DNA of 64,000 nt from positions 62,001 through 126,000 of the forward strand of contig NZ_BTPU01000005.1 of the NCBI RefSeq assembly GCF_036985595.1, in the 5' to 3' direction. How positions within the stretch are numbered: the first letter of the stretch is position 1; each line of letters starts with the position of its first letter. The position numbers and the translations under genes are program-made. This DNA comes from Vallitalea maricola (GTDB lineage Bacteria; Bacillota; Clostridia; Lachnospirales; Vallitaleaceae). Below the pieces are notes generated by a model. That model had not been told where the DNA came from. It saw only the letters and a list, made by a program, of their open reading frames with translations, and searched no databases. Shown one piece after another: positions 1 through 8,390 of the stretch.

Positions 1-102
1 AATTTGATTAGGGTTATGTTGCTAGTAATAATTATTCAATGAGTGGTTATAATTATAACATAATGGTAGAGGTGTAGATAAGTATAGTGTAATTCATGAA
101 TT

Positions 103-114
103 ATTGTATACAAT
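103..114. promoter_or_regulatory. Palindrome upstream of the glm operon, possible GntR-type operator
   Basis: A perfect 12-bp palindrome (ATTGTATACAAT) abuts a second one (AATTCATGAATT, 91-102), about 60 bp upstream of the probable glm promoter. The TTGTATACAA core resembles sites of GntR/FadR-family regulators. No such regulator is in the window, so the role is inferred. I saw no convincing gene in positions 1-265. Confidence 0.3.
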
Positions 115-171
115 GCTACAAAAAAACAAGTGTTTAATTTGGTAAATTGTGCATAATATATAAAAAAGCTA

Positions 172-200
172 TTGACATATCATATTATTCATTATATATT
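172..200 (+). promoter_or_regulatory. Probable promoter of the glutamate mutase operon
   Basis: TTGACA (172-177), a 17-bp spacer and TATATT (195-200) make a near-consensus sigma-A promoter 65 bp upstream of glmS. The glmS ribosome binding site GGAGGG lies just before the ATG at 266. Confidence 0.65.
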
Positions 201-265
201 AAGGGCATAGTTAATGTTAGGTATAATACCCTTAAAAATAATTAATTGTAATTTGGAGGGACAAA

Positions 266-682
266 ATGAATAATAAAAAGATAGTGTTAGGTGTAATTGG
301 TGCAGATGTTCATGCAGTCGGGAATAAAATATTAGCATATGCATTTGAAAACGCAGGATTCAAAGTAATTAACTTAGGTGTAATGGTTTCACAGGAAGAA
401 TATATCAAGGCAGCTATAGAGACTGGAGCTGATGCTATTTTAGTATCGTCATTATACGGACATGGAGAACTGGATTGTAGAGGACTGAGAGAGAAATGTA
501 AAGAAGCAGGCATTGGCAATATTTTACTATACGTTGGTGGAAATTTAGTAGTTGGTAAGACACCATTTGAAGAAGTTAAGCAGAAATTTTTACATATGGG
601 ATTTAATAAAGTATATCCTCCAGGAACACTTCCAGATGTATCTATTAAAGATCTTAAAGAAGATTTAGGAGTGAATGATTAA
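266..682 (+). CDS. glmS: Glutamate mutase sigma (S) subunit, B12-binding
   Basis: Small cobalamin-binding subunit of glutamate mutase (EC 5.4.99.1), which rearranges L-glutamate to (2S,3S)-3-methylaspartate in the cytoplasm. The 138 residues match the usual length. The N-terminus carries the base-off/His-on B12 motif D-x-H-x-x-G (D14, H16, G19), followed by the SxL (SSL near residue 61) and GG elements of the family. The start follows a strong GGAGGG site. The stop overlaps the glmL start (TAATG), so the two are translationally coupled. It heads a four-gene operon with its reactivase, the catalytic subunit and the next enzyme of the pathway. Confidence 0.95.
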   Translation: MNNKKIVLGVIGADVHAVGNKILAYAFENAGFKVINLGVMVSQEEYIKAAIETGADAILVSSLYGHGELDCRGLREKCKEAGIGNILLYVGGNLVVGKTPFEEVKQKFLHMGFNKVYPPGTLPDVSIKDLKEDLGVND

Positions 683-2073
683 TGGAAGCAGTATTGCTTA
701 TTGATTTTGGCAGTACCTATACCAAAGTAACTGCAGTAGATCTTGAAAATAAAGCTATTATAGGAACTTCAAAATCATTTACAACAATTGAATCAGATAT
801 ATGTGAAGGACTGAATAATGCTCTAGATAAACTAGAATCCAAGCATAAGAATTTATCTATAAAAGAAATGTTTGCTTGCAGTAGTGCTGCTGGAGGATTA
901 AGGATGGTAGCAATAGGCTTAGTTCCAGATTTAACTGCTGAAGCGGCTAAAAGAGCTGCACTGAGTGCAGGCGCTAAAGTGATGAAAGTATTTTCTTATG
1001 AACTTAATGAGAGTGAAGCAGAAGAGATAGAGAATATTAGACCAGATATTATATTGTTAACAGGTGGGACAGACGGTGGTAATAAAGAAGTTATTTTACA
1101 TAATGCTAAGATACTAGCTTCATTAAAGACAAAAGCACCTATTATTGTAGCTGGTAATAAATCAGTACAGGAAAAAGTTGCAGATATTTTAAGTGAGAAA
1201 GAGATTACTGTATGTGAAAATGTAATGCCGGAGCTTGATGTTCTAAACATTGAATCAGCTAGGCTTGCTATAAGAGAGGTTTTTCTGAGAAGGATAGTCT
1301 ATGCCAAAGGACTTTCAAAAGTAAAGGATTTAATAGAAGGTATTATCATGCCAACACCTTCTGCAGTATTGGGAGCAGCTAAACTTCTAGCAGAAGGTAC
1401 CAAAAAAGAAAAAGGAATAGGAGACTTGATAGTTGTTGACGTAGGTGGAGCTACCACAGATATCCATTCCATAGCAGAAGGGTTACCCAGCAAAGGAGGG
1501 GTACTTTTAAAAGGACTTCCAGAGCCATTTGTCAAAAGAACTGTTGAAGGTGATTTAGGAGTAAGGTACAGCGCAGATGCTCTAGTAGGTACTTGTGGTA
1601 TTGACGAGTTATTGAATAAGGCTGAACTGTCAGAGAATCAAATAAACGAGTATCAACAATTTATTAAAGCTAACCCAGGATATATAACTGATAGTGATGA
1701 AATATTTGAGAAATTTGATTTTGGGCTGGCTTCATTAGCAGTAAAAAATGCTACTAAAAGACATGTTGGAACAATAGAAACACATTATACTCCTTTTGGA
1801 GCGACTTATGTACAGACAGGTAAGGACTTGACAACTGTGAGAAATATTATTGGAACTGGTGGTCCAATAATTAATTGTAAAAGGGCCAAGGAGGTTTTGA
1901 AAGAGTCACTTTTCGATCCTCTTGAACCAACAGTATTAAAACCTATGCGAGGTAAGATTTTTATAGATAGTAAGTATATATTTGCTGCTATGGGATTACT
2001 AGCAGTCAAGTATCCAGATATTGCACTAAGTATTATGAAAAATGAAATAAAACTAATTTTAGAGGTGGATTAA
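682..2073 (+). CDS. glmL: Glutamate mutase-associated ATPase (MutL/GlmL reactivase)
   Basis: A 463-residue ASKHA-fold ATPase of the MutL family. Its phosphate-1 loop is DFGSTYTK (residues 8-15), a GGTDGG segment lies near 127-132, and a phosphate-2 motif DVGGATTD lies near 253-260. Proteins of this family sit between glmS and glmE and are thought to reactivate or protect the B12 enzyme by exchanging damaged cofactor. That role is inferred from the family and its position. Overlap with glmS and a 1-bp gap to glmE indicate tight co-translation. Confidence 0.93.
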   Translation: MEAVLLIDFGSTYTKVTAVDLENKAIIGTSKSFTTIESDICEGLNNALDKLESKHKNLSIKEMFACSSAAGGLRMVAIGLVPDLTAEAAKRAALSAGAKVMKVFSYELNESEAEEIENIRPDIILLTGGTDGGNKEVILHNAKILASLKTKAPIIVAGNKSVQEKVADILSEKEITVCENVMPELDVLNIESARLAIREVFLRRIVYAKGLSKVKDLIEGIIMPTPSAVLGAAKLLAEGTKKEKGIGDLIVVDVGGATTDIHSIAEGLPSKGGVLLKGLPEPFVKRTVEGDLGVRYSADALVGTCGIDELLNKAELSENQINEYQQFIKANPGYITDSDEIFEKFDFGLASLAVKNATKRHVGTIETHYTPFGATYVQTGKDLTTVRNIIGTGGPIINCKRAKEVLKESLFDPLEPTVLKPMRGKIFIDSKYIFAAMGLLAVKYPDIALSIMKNEIKLILEVD

Positions 2074-2074
2074 T

Positions 2075-3526
2075 ATGGAATTAAAAAATAAGAAGATAGA
2101 TAGTAAACTTTTTAAAACTATACAGGATGAAGTACTTTTTCAATGGTCAACAGGTAATGAAGTAGATTTTGAAGAAGCGGTAAAATACCATGAAGCCATT
2201 CCAGAACATAAGATATTTTCCAGAAAACTTAGTGAAGCCAGTAAATTGGGTAATACATTGATACAGCCAAGAGCAGGGGTTGCATTAGTTGATAAGCACA
2301 TAGAACTTCTTAATTATCTTGTAGATGAAGGAGAAGCTGATTTATTACCAACAACTATTGACAGCTACACAAGACACAATAGATATAATGAAGCTGAAAA
2401 AGGAATTAATGAAAGTAGAAAAGCAGGAAGGTCACTTCTAAACGGATTTCCTGCAGTTAATCATGGCATTTCTTTATGTAGAAAAGTAAATGAATCTGTA
2501 AATGTACCTGTTGAAGTTAGACATGGTACACCAGATGCAAGACTACTTGCTGAGATAACAATAGCAGGTGGGTTTACCTCCTATGAAGGTGGAGGAATCT
2601 CTTATAACATTCCATATTCGAAAAATATACCCCTAGATAAAACTATATATGATTGGCAGTATGTTGACCGCCTTATAGGTCTCTATGAAGAAGCAGGCAT
2701 TAGTATTAATAGAGAACCTTTTGGTCCGCTTACTGGAACATTAGTACCCCCATGTATTTCCCATAGTGTTGCAATTATAGAAAGTTTACTTGCAGCAGAA
2801 CAAGGAGTTAAGAATATTACTGTGGGCTATGGACAATGTGGTAACTTAATTCAAGATGTGGCAGCTATTAGTACTTTAAAGACACTTACAGAAGAATATC
2901 TACAAAAATTAGGCTATGAAGACGTTATAGTTACTACTGTGTTACATCAATGGATGGGTGGATTTCCTGAAGATGAATCAAAAGCATTTGGCGTTATTTC
3001 ATGGGGAGCAGCTACAGCAGCATTAGCTGGAGCAACAAAAGTAATAGTAAAAACACCTCACGAAGCTATGGGTGTTCCAACTAAAGAAGCTAATGCAAGT
3101 GGTATAAAAGCTACTAAACAAGTTGTAACTATGTTAAGAGACCAAAAGATGGAACTTACTAAAGAACTAGAAGAAGAGAAAAACATAATTAAAGCTGAAA
3201 CACGCTGTATCATAGACAAAACAATAGAACTTGGGGAAGGTGACATTGCTGTTGGAACTCTAAGAGCATTTGCGGCAGGTGTTATAGACATACCTTTTGC
3301 ACCAAGTAGACAAAATGCAGGAAAAGTATTTCCAGCTAGAGATAATATGGGAGCAGTTAGATTCTTAGAATGTGCCAATATACCATTTACTAAAGAAATC
3401 AAAGATTATCATTATAGCAAAATGCTTGAAAGAGCAAAATACGAAAAAAGAGATATGAGTTTCCAAATGGTTATTGATGATATATATGCAATAGGTAAAG
3501 GAAGATTGGTGGGAAGACCAAGATAA
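2075..3526 (+). CDS. glmE: Glutamate mutase epsilon (E) catalytic subunit
   Basis: A 483-residue TIM-barrel catalytic subunit of adenosylcobalamin-dependent glutamate mutase, of normal family length. Recognisable GlmE segments include TRHNRYNEAEKG, VEVRHGTPDARLL, EGGGISYNIPYSKN and LHQWMGGFPED. It pairs with GlmS to form the active enzyme. The start is preceded by GAGGTGG. It is the third gene of the operon and is followed 45 bp later by methylaspartate ammonia-lyase, which consumes its product. Confidence 0.96.
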   Translation: MELKNKKIDSKLFKTIQDEVLFQWSTGNEVDFEEAVKYHEAIPEHKIFSRKLSEASKLGNTLIQPRAGVALVDKHIELLNYLVDEGEADLLPTTIDSYTRHNRYNEAEKGINESRKAGRSLLNGFPAVNHGISLCRKVNESVNVPVEVRHGTPDARLLAEITIAGGFTSYEGGGISYNIPYSKNIPLDKTIYDWQYVDRLIGLYEEAGISINREPFGPLTGTLVPPCISHSVAIIESLLAAEQGVKNITVGYGQCGNLIQDVAAISTLKTLTEEYLQKLGYEDVIVTTVLHQWMGGFPEDESKAFGVISWGAATAALAGATKVIVKTPHEAMGVPTKEANASGIKATKQVVTMLRDQKMELTKELEEEKNIIKAETRCIIDKTIELGEGDIAVGTLRAFAAGVIDIPFAPSRQNAGKVFPARDNMGAVRFLECANIPFTKEIKDYHYSKMLERAKYEKRDMSFQMVIDDIYAIGKGRLVGRPR

Positions 3527-3571
3527 TAATAGTAGATACTGTAATTGTATTCTTAGAAGGGAATGGAAAAA

Positions 3572-4831
3572 ATGAAAATTGTAGACGTTATTCTATCGGA
3601 AGGGAAAACAGGTTTTTTCTTTGATGACCAGAGAGCGATAAAAAAACATGCTGTACAAAATGGAGCTACATATAGTGGGGAACCAATTACCAAAGGATTT
3701 AGTTCTGTAAGGCAAGCTGGTGAGGCGATATCAGTTATGCTTTTATTAGAAGATGGACAAATAGCTTATGGGGATTGTGCAGCAGTTCAGTATTCTGGGG
3801 CAGGTGGAAGAGATCCACTATTTCTTGCAAAAGAATATATACCAATCATAGATAGGTATATTAAACCAGTATTAGTAGGTAGAGAATTAACTAGTTTTAA
3901 AGATTTAGCAGAAGAAATTGATAATTATGTATTGCCTTCAGGTGAAAGATTGCATACAGCTGTAAGATATGGGGTTACTCAAGCTATTTTAGATGCTGTA
4001 GCAAAGAGTAAAAAAATGATAATGGCAGAGGTGGTTGCAGATGAATATGATACTACTGTTTCTAAGGTAGAGATTCCTATATTTATGCAATCTGGAGATG
4101 ATAGATATAATAACGTTGATAAGATGATATTGAAAGGTGCTGATATTCTACCTCATGGTCTTATTAATAATGTTAAGTTGAAATTAGGAGAAAAAGGCGA
4201 GTTGTTAAAAAAATATATCATGTGGATTCGTGATAGGGTTGTTGAAATAAGAGATAATAATGATTATCAGCCAGTTATCCATATAGATGTATATGGTACT
4301 ATTGGACTTATCTTTAATAATGATTGTGACAGGATGGTTGAATACCTTAAGGAGCTTGAGAAAGCGGCTCATCCATTGACTTTGAGAATTGAAGGACCTA
4401 TGGATATGGAAGAAAGAACAGCTCAGATGAAAGCTTTGAGTGAACTTTGTAGAAAATTGGATGATAATGGAGTTCATGTTGAGATAGTAGCTGATGAATG
4501 GTGTAATACATTTGATGATATTAAGTATTTTGCTGATAATGGAGCAGGACATATGATTCAGATTAAGACTCCAGATCTTGGGGGCATCAATAATACTATT
4601 GAAGCTGTTTTGTATTGTAAGGAAAAAGGAATAGGGGCTTATCAAGGTGGTACTTGTAATGAGACTGATAGGTCATCACAAGTTTGTGTGCATTTGGCTA
4701 TGGCTACTGAACCAGTTCAGATTCTTGCGAAACCAGGAATGGGTGTGGATGAAGGATATATGATTGTTTTTAATGAGATGGAGAGGATATTGGCTATTAG
4801 GGAGATGAAGGAAAGAAATAACATGGTTTAG
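3572..4831 (+). CDS. mal: Methylaspartate ammonia-lyase
   Basis: Enolase-superfamily lyase (EC 4.3.1.2) that removes ammonia from 3-methylaspartate to give mesaconate. Family motifs are clear: FDDQRAIKK near the N-terminus, CAAVQYSGAGGRDP, the LPH histidine at 195, HIDVYGTIG and RIEGPMD metal-site strands, VADEWCN, and IQIKTPDLGG with the catalytic lysine at 332. These correspond to H194 and K331 of the Clostridium tetanomorphum enzyme. An upstream in-frame ATG (3563) lies only 2 nt from the AGAAGG site. The ATG at 3572 gives proper spacing and the family N-terminus MKIVDV, so I use it (419 residues). Confidence 0.95.
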   Translation: MKIVDVILSEGKTGFFFDDQRAIKKHAVQNGATYSGEPITKGFSSVRQAGEAISVMLLLEDGQIAYGDCAAVQYSGAGGRDPLFLAKEYIPIIDRYIKPVLVGRELTSFKDLAEEIDNYVLPSGERLHTAVRYGVTQAILDAVAKSKKMIMAEVVADEYDTTVSKVEIPIFMQSGDDRYNNVDKMILKGADILPHGLINNVKLKLGEKGELLKKYIMWIRDRVVEIRDNNDYQPVIHIDVYGTIGLIFNNDCDRMVEYLKELEKAAHPLTLRIEGPMDMEERTAQMKALSELCRKLDDNGVHVEIVADEWCNTFDDIKYFADNGAGHMIQIKTPDLGGINNTIEAVLYCKEKGIGAYQGGTCNETDRSSQVCVHLAMATEPVQILAKPGMGVDEGYMIVFNEMERILAIREMKERNNMV

Positions 4832-4862
4832 TTTTTATTATTGGTGTAAGTCGGTCAGGGTA

Positions 4863-4928
4863 GAAAAGTGTACTAATCACTTGCCTTACCCTGGGAAGCG
4901 GTCGGTCTGCGTGATTAGTACACTTTTC
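4863..4928. repeat. Long perfect inverted repeat between mal and the AtuA-like gene
   Basis: Two 18-bp arms (4863-4880 and 4911-4928, beginning GAAAAGTGTAC) pair perfectly around a 30-nt GC-richer loop. A second nested pair, CAGGGTA (4856-4862) with TACCCTG (4887-4893), offers an alternative fold. No U-run follows, so it is not a standard intrinsic terminator. It may stabilise or process the mRNA, or be a small palindromic repeat. It is richer in G and C than its surroundings, and no second copy was seen in the window. Confidence 0.7.
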
Positions 4929-5030
4929 ACCCTTCGGTGGATGAATTGACGGATAGATTGTGGATATATATAAAAATTTAAGATAAATTAAGTTGTTTGG
5001 ATTGAGATTTGAGAAAGGATGGGATTTATA

Positions 5031-6392
5031 ATGAGTAGAGAATTGAGAGTGTTGTCTCCAACGGCTATATTGGGTTATGGTTTTCCTATGGAATCATTTG
5101 AAGAAGGAATGAAGAGAAAACCTCATGTTATAGCGGTTGATGCTGGTTCTACTGATCCGGGGCCTTATTATCTTGGAGCGGGAATTTCTTTTACTGATGA
5201 ATCGGCTGTTAAGAGAGATTTGGAGATTATGATAAAGGCTGCAAGAGAAAGTGGTATTCCTGTTATTGTTGGAACTGCTGGTGGTTCGGGTGGAGAGCCT
5301 CATTTACAGGAGGTTGTTGAGATAGTTAAGAGTATTGGTGAAGATAATGGTTTATCTTTTAAGATGGCTGTAATACATGCTGAGATTGAGAAGGAGTATG
5401 TTATTAATAAGCTGTTGGATGGGAAAGTAAAACCTTTGCATCCGGTTCCAGAGTTGACATTGGAAGAGTTGGAGAAGACAGAGCGTATTGTGGGACAAAT
5501 GGGTCTTGAACCTATTATTAAGGCACTGGAAGAGGGGGCAGAAGTTATTATTGCTGGTAGAGCATATGATCCTACTGTTTTTGCTGCGTTAGCGGTCAAG
5601 GAAGGGTTTGATGCTGGATTAGCACTTCATATGGGTAAGATATTGGAGTGTGCTAGTATTGCGGCTACACCTGGTAGTGGAAGTGATTGTATGTTTGGTT
5701 ACTTAGGAGAGGATAATTTCAGATTGGAACCTCTTAACCCTATTAGAAAATGTACTACTTTGTCTGTAGCGGCGCATACTTTGTATGAAAAGACTAATCC
5801 TTATATATTGCCAGGACCTGGTGGAATATTAGATTTACAGGATACGAAGTTTCATCAAGAAACAGATAATATTGTAAAAGTTACTGGTTCAAAATTTGTG
5901 CCTTCTAATGTTTATACTGTTAAATTGGAAGGAACTAAGAAGGTTGGTTATAGAACAGTTTCAATAGCAGGGACTAGAGATAGTATAATGATTTCTCAGA
6001 TTGAATCAATTATACAAGAAGTTAGAGATAGAGTAAAAGATAATTTCAAGGATGCAGATTATAAATATCATTTGGATTTTAAAGTGTATGGTAGAGATGC
6101 GGTAATGGGTTCTCTTGAACCAAAGAAAGAAATTACTAGTCATGAGATTGGTATTGTCATAGAAGCGGTAGCGGATACTCAGAAGATTGCTAATACAATA
6201 TGTAGTTTTGCTAGGTCTACAATGCTTCATTATGGTTATGATGGAAGAATATCAACAGCTGGAAATTTGGCATTTCCTTATTCGCCTTCTGACTTTAAAG
6301 CTGGAGAGGTGTATGAATTCAGTATCTATCATATAGTAGAGGTAGATGATCCATATGAATTATTTAAGATTGATTATTTTAATGTGCAGTAA
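5031..6392 (+). CDS. AtuA-like (acyclic terpene utilization, DUF1446) family protein
   Basis: A 453-residue protein of the AtuA/DUF1446 family. Visible family segments are AVDAGSTDPGPYYLG near the N-terminus, IVGTAGGSGGEPHL, IIAGRAYDPTVFAALA and CTTLSVAAHTLYEKTNPY. The first in-frame ATG (5019) touches the AAAGGA site, whereas the ATG at 5031 has normal spacing, so the latter is chosen. The biochemical activity of this family is poorly defined. Together with the following DUF4387 gene it forms the two-part arrangement often fused or paired in AtuA systems. Its position after mal suggests work on mesaconate or a related branched dicarboxylate, which is inference. Confidence 0.8.
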   Translation: MSRELRVLSPTAILGYGFPMESFEEGMKRKPHVIAVDAGSTDPGPYYLGAGISFTDESAVKRDLEIMIKAARESGIPVIVGTAGGSGGEPHLQEVVEIVKSIGEDNGLSFKMAVIHAEIEKEYVINKLLDGKVKPLHPVPELTLEELEKTERIVGQMGLEPIIKALEEGAEVIIAGRAYDPTVFAALAVKEGFDAGLALHMGKILECASIAATPGSGSDCMFGYLGEDNFRLEPLNPIRKCTTLSVAAHTLYEKTNPYILPGPGGILDLQDTKFHQETDNIVKVTGSKFVPSNVYTVKLEGTKKVGYRTVSIAGTRDSIMISQIESIIQEVRDRVKDNFKDADYKYHLDFKVYGRDAVMGSLEPKKEITSHEIGIVIEAVADTQKIANTICSFARSTMLHYGYDGRISTAGNLAFPYSPSDFKAGEVYEFSIYHIVEVDDPYELFKIDYFNVQ

Positions 6393-6416
6393 TTAAGTAA
6401 GGAGGGATTTGGTATC

Positions 6417-6734
6417 ATGAAAACTAAGTTGAAAGATATAGCAGAAGTAATTAGAAGTAAAAATGCTGGTCCTTATGAATTAACTTTTGATATCATTTTT
6501 AAAGATTGGGAGATATTTGAAAAAGCTTGTGAGAAAAAAATTATCAATGAAAAAGTTATAGCTGATTTATATCATATATCTATGGAAGATGTTATTAATA
6601 TAATAGAATTCAAACCAGCAAAAGCAATAAAAGCAACAATAGTCCGTCCTATGGCATCTGGGAGGTTAGGTGAGACAGATGTTTATGGTGCTCAGCAGCA
6701 TGCGCCTTTGGTTGATTTAGAGGTGGACTTATAA
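6417..6734 (+). CDS. DUF4387 family protein
   Basis: A 105-residue protein of the DUF4387 family, recognised by the SKNAGPYELTFDIIF N-terminus and the RPMASGRLGETDVYGAQQHAPL C-terminal block. DUF4387 commonly lies beside, or fused to the end of, AtuA/DUF1446 proteins and is probably the small partner of the preceding gene product. It is 24 bp downstream with its own AAGGAGG site and is the last gene of the operon, directly followed by a terminator. Confidence 0.85.
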   Translation: MKTKLKDIAEVIRSKNAGPYELTFDIIFKDWEIFEKACEKKIINEKVIADLYHISMEDVINIIEFKPAKAIKATIVRPMASGRLGETDVYGAQQHAPLVDLEVDL

Positions 6735-6741
6735 ATGATTC

Positions 6742-6790
6742 AGGCATCCAGTATACAATAATGGATGCCTTTGTTAATTTAGTTTTTTTA
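6742..6790 (+). terminator. Intrinsic terminator of the glm-mal-AtuA-DUF4387 cluster
   Basis: AGGCATCCA (6742-6750) and TGGATGCCT (6762-6770) form a perfect 9-bp stem, followed by T-rich sequence ending in TTTTTTT near 6782. It also separates this operon from the convergent LacI gene. Confidence 0.75.
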
Positions 6791-6831
6791 GCTTAAAGAA
6801 TTTAAAGATTAAAATAACATTATAAAAGAAA

Positions 6832-7794
6832 CTAGATACCATTAATAAGCTTATAGGCTAATATATTATTCTTCTCGTATGATTTTCCTTCAATTTTATT
6901 AAGTAGAACTTCAACTGCTTTAGTACCAATTTCAAAGAAAGGTTGTTTAATGCAGGTAATATTATCATCAATTATATCTAAAAAATAAGTTCCATCGAAA
7001 CTAACGATATCTATATTTCGCTTGAATTTTTTTAGTGCCTTTAAAGCATAAACTGCTTGAAAATCTGAGTTAATAATTAAAGCATCAGTATCTGGATATT
7101 TAATTATATGATCTATAACTTGATTTCCAAAATCAAATTTCTTTGAATTAGATTTTTGAAAACTGTTAGGAGTATAATTTATATTAAATTCATCTAATGC
7201 TTTTATAATCCCTTTTTTTCTGTTTTTTGAGGAACTAGATTCTCCTTTAGCACTGAAATATGCTATATTTTTTTTGCCAAGACGTATTAGATATTTTGTT
7301 ATTTCATATGCCGCTTGTTCATTATTAATTGTTATTATAGGCATATCTACGTCATCAAAATACTCTGAACACATTACAACATTATAGGATTGATTTAATT
7401 CAATAAAAAGTTCTTTTTTTATTGATGATGAAACAAAAATAGCTCCTTCAACCTGTCTGCCTTTCAGTAAATCTGTATATGTAGATATAGTAGCAAGATT
7501 TCCTTCACGAACAGTTATAATAGTTTTATAACCTTTAAGATTAAGAGTTTGGACGATACCATCAATCATTACATTAAAAACAGGATTAATAATGTCTGGA
7601 ATAACTACTAGAATCATGTTTGTTTTTCTTCCACGCATATTTTGGGCTATAAATTGTGGGTAATAATTAGTTTCGTTTATAACGCTTAAAACTTTATTTC
7701 TTGTTTCTAATTTAACTTTTGGGTTATTATTTATTACTCTTGATACAGTAGCTACAGATACTCCAGAACGTTGAGCAATTTCTTTTATATTCAT
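6832..7794 (-). CDS. LacI-family transcriptional regulator
   Basis: A 320-residue repressor with the LacI N-terminal helix-turn-helix (MNIKEIAQRSGVSVATVSRV, residues 1-20), a hinge helix near residues 45-60 (FIAQNMRGRKTN), and a periplasmic-binding-protein-like sensor domain. It is transcribed divergently from the downstream sugar transport genes, so it most likely controls them. The three identical palindromes between them are the likely operators. The ligand is unknown but should be the transported sugar or a derivative. A GGAG site precedes the ATG. Confidence 0.9.
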   Translation of the reverse strand: MNIKEIAQRSGVSVATVSRVINNNPKVKLETRNKVLSVINETNYYPQFIAQNMRGRKTNMILVVIPDIINPVFNVMIDGIVQTLNLKGYKTIITVREGNLATISTYTDLLKGRQVEGAIFVSSSIKKELFIELNQSYNVVMCSEYFDDVDMPIITINNEQAAYEITKYLIRLGKKNIAYFSAKGESSSSKNRKKGIIKALDEFNINYTPNSFQKSNSKKFDFGNQVIDHIIKYPDTDALIINSDFQAVYALKALKKFKRNIDIVSFDGTYFLDIIDDNITCIKQPFFEIGTKAVEVLLNKIEGKSYEKNNILAYKLINGI

Positions 7795-7899
7795 TTTATA
7801 TCACTCCAAAAAATTTGTTTAATTTTAAAATATATTATATTATTTAATAAATTCTAATGGGTAATGAGTTAGCCTAATTCGTTAATACATATAAATATC

Positions 7900-7928
7900 T
7901 TGACTATGAATTAAGACTATGATACAAT
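7900..7928 (+). promoter_or_regulatory. Candidate promoter directed toward the sugar transport operon
   Basis: TTGACT (7900-7905), a 17-bp spacer and TACAAT (7923-7928) point to the right. If used, the transcript has a leader of about 450 nt before the binding-protein gene, containing the three palindromes. A second, weaker candidate is TTGCTT with TATTAT near 8093-8120. Confidence 0.45.
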
Positions 7929-7967
7929 TAAACATGCAAAATACATTGCGATATTCTATAGCTTACC

Positions 7968-7983
7968 ATGTAATTAATTACAT
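7968..7983. promoter_or_regulatory. Palindromic operator candidate 1 (ATGTAATTAATTACAT)
   Basis: A perfect 16-bp palindrome, flanked to 18 bp by CATG...CATG. It is the first of three identical copies in the LacI-to-transporter intergenic region. Confidence 0.6.
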
Positions 7984-8070
7984 GTCAATTATTTGTTGTA
8001 ATTTACCCTAAATTAAGTAGTATTAAAAATTAAAAGGACAGAAACACTATAATTATTTTTTTGAAACAAA

Positions 8071-8086
8071 ATGTAATTAATTACAT
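8071..8086. promoter_or_regulatory. Palindromic operator candidate 2 (ATGTAATTAATTACAT)
   Basis: Second identical 16-bp palindrome, 103 bp after the first. This spacing is close to ten helical turns, which places the sites on the same face of the DNA. Confidence 0.6.
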
Positions 8087-8170
8087 TAGTATTGCTTTCT
8101 ATATTTTACCTGATATTATATTACATATTATGGTGATATAAGGGATAATTAGGCTGGTATATATTTGGTT

Positions 8171-8200
8171 GTTACAAATGTAATTAATTACATTTGTAAC
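8171..8200. promoter_or_regulatory. Palindromic operator candidate 3, extended to a 30-bp palindrome
   Basis: The third ATGTAATTAATTACAT (8178-8193) is 107 bp after the second and is extended by GTTACAA/TTGTAAC arms into a perfect 30-bp palindrome, the longest of the three. A related reversed arrangement, TTACATAATGTAA, lies at 8364-8376 next to the ribosome binding site of the transporter gene. Confidence 0.6.
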
Positions 8201-8390
8201 AATTAGATTAGATATATTATATGTATATAGTTCTAGGATTTGGATAAATTAGAAAAGACAATAATCTAAAATAATAAGTAAGATTAAGTTACACATTAAA
8301 AAGGGTAAGCATTAGGATATCATTTACAAAGTTAAGGAAGGGCTATTTTTAATTTGTACAAAATTACATAATGTAAAAGGAGTGTTTTTA

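Noticed and set aside
1..42. Tail end of an upstream gene reading into the window (13 codons)
   Set aside because: An open frame to the TGA at 40-42 exists, but it is too short and hydrophobically biased to support.
1..265. Cobalamin riboswitch upstream of glmS
   Set aside because: The region is AT-rich with no B12-box-like GCCACTG element and too little sequence between promoter and start.
4205..4645. 146-codon minus-strand open frame opposite mal
   Set aside because: It is the complement of a well-conserved enzyme gene with low-complexity content and no ribosome binding site.
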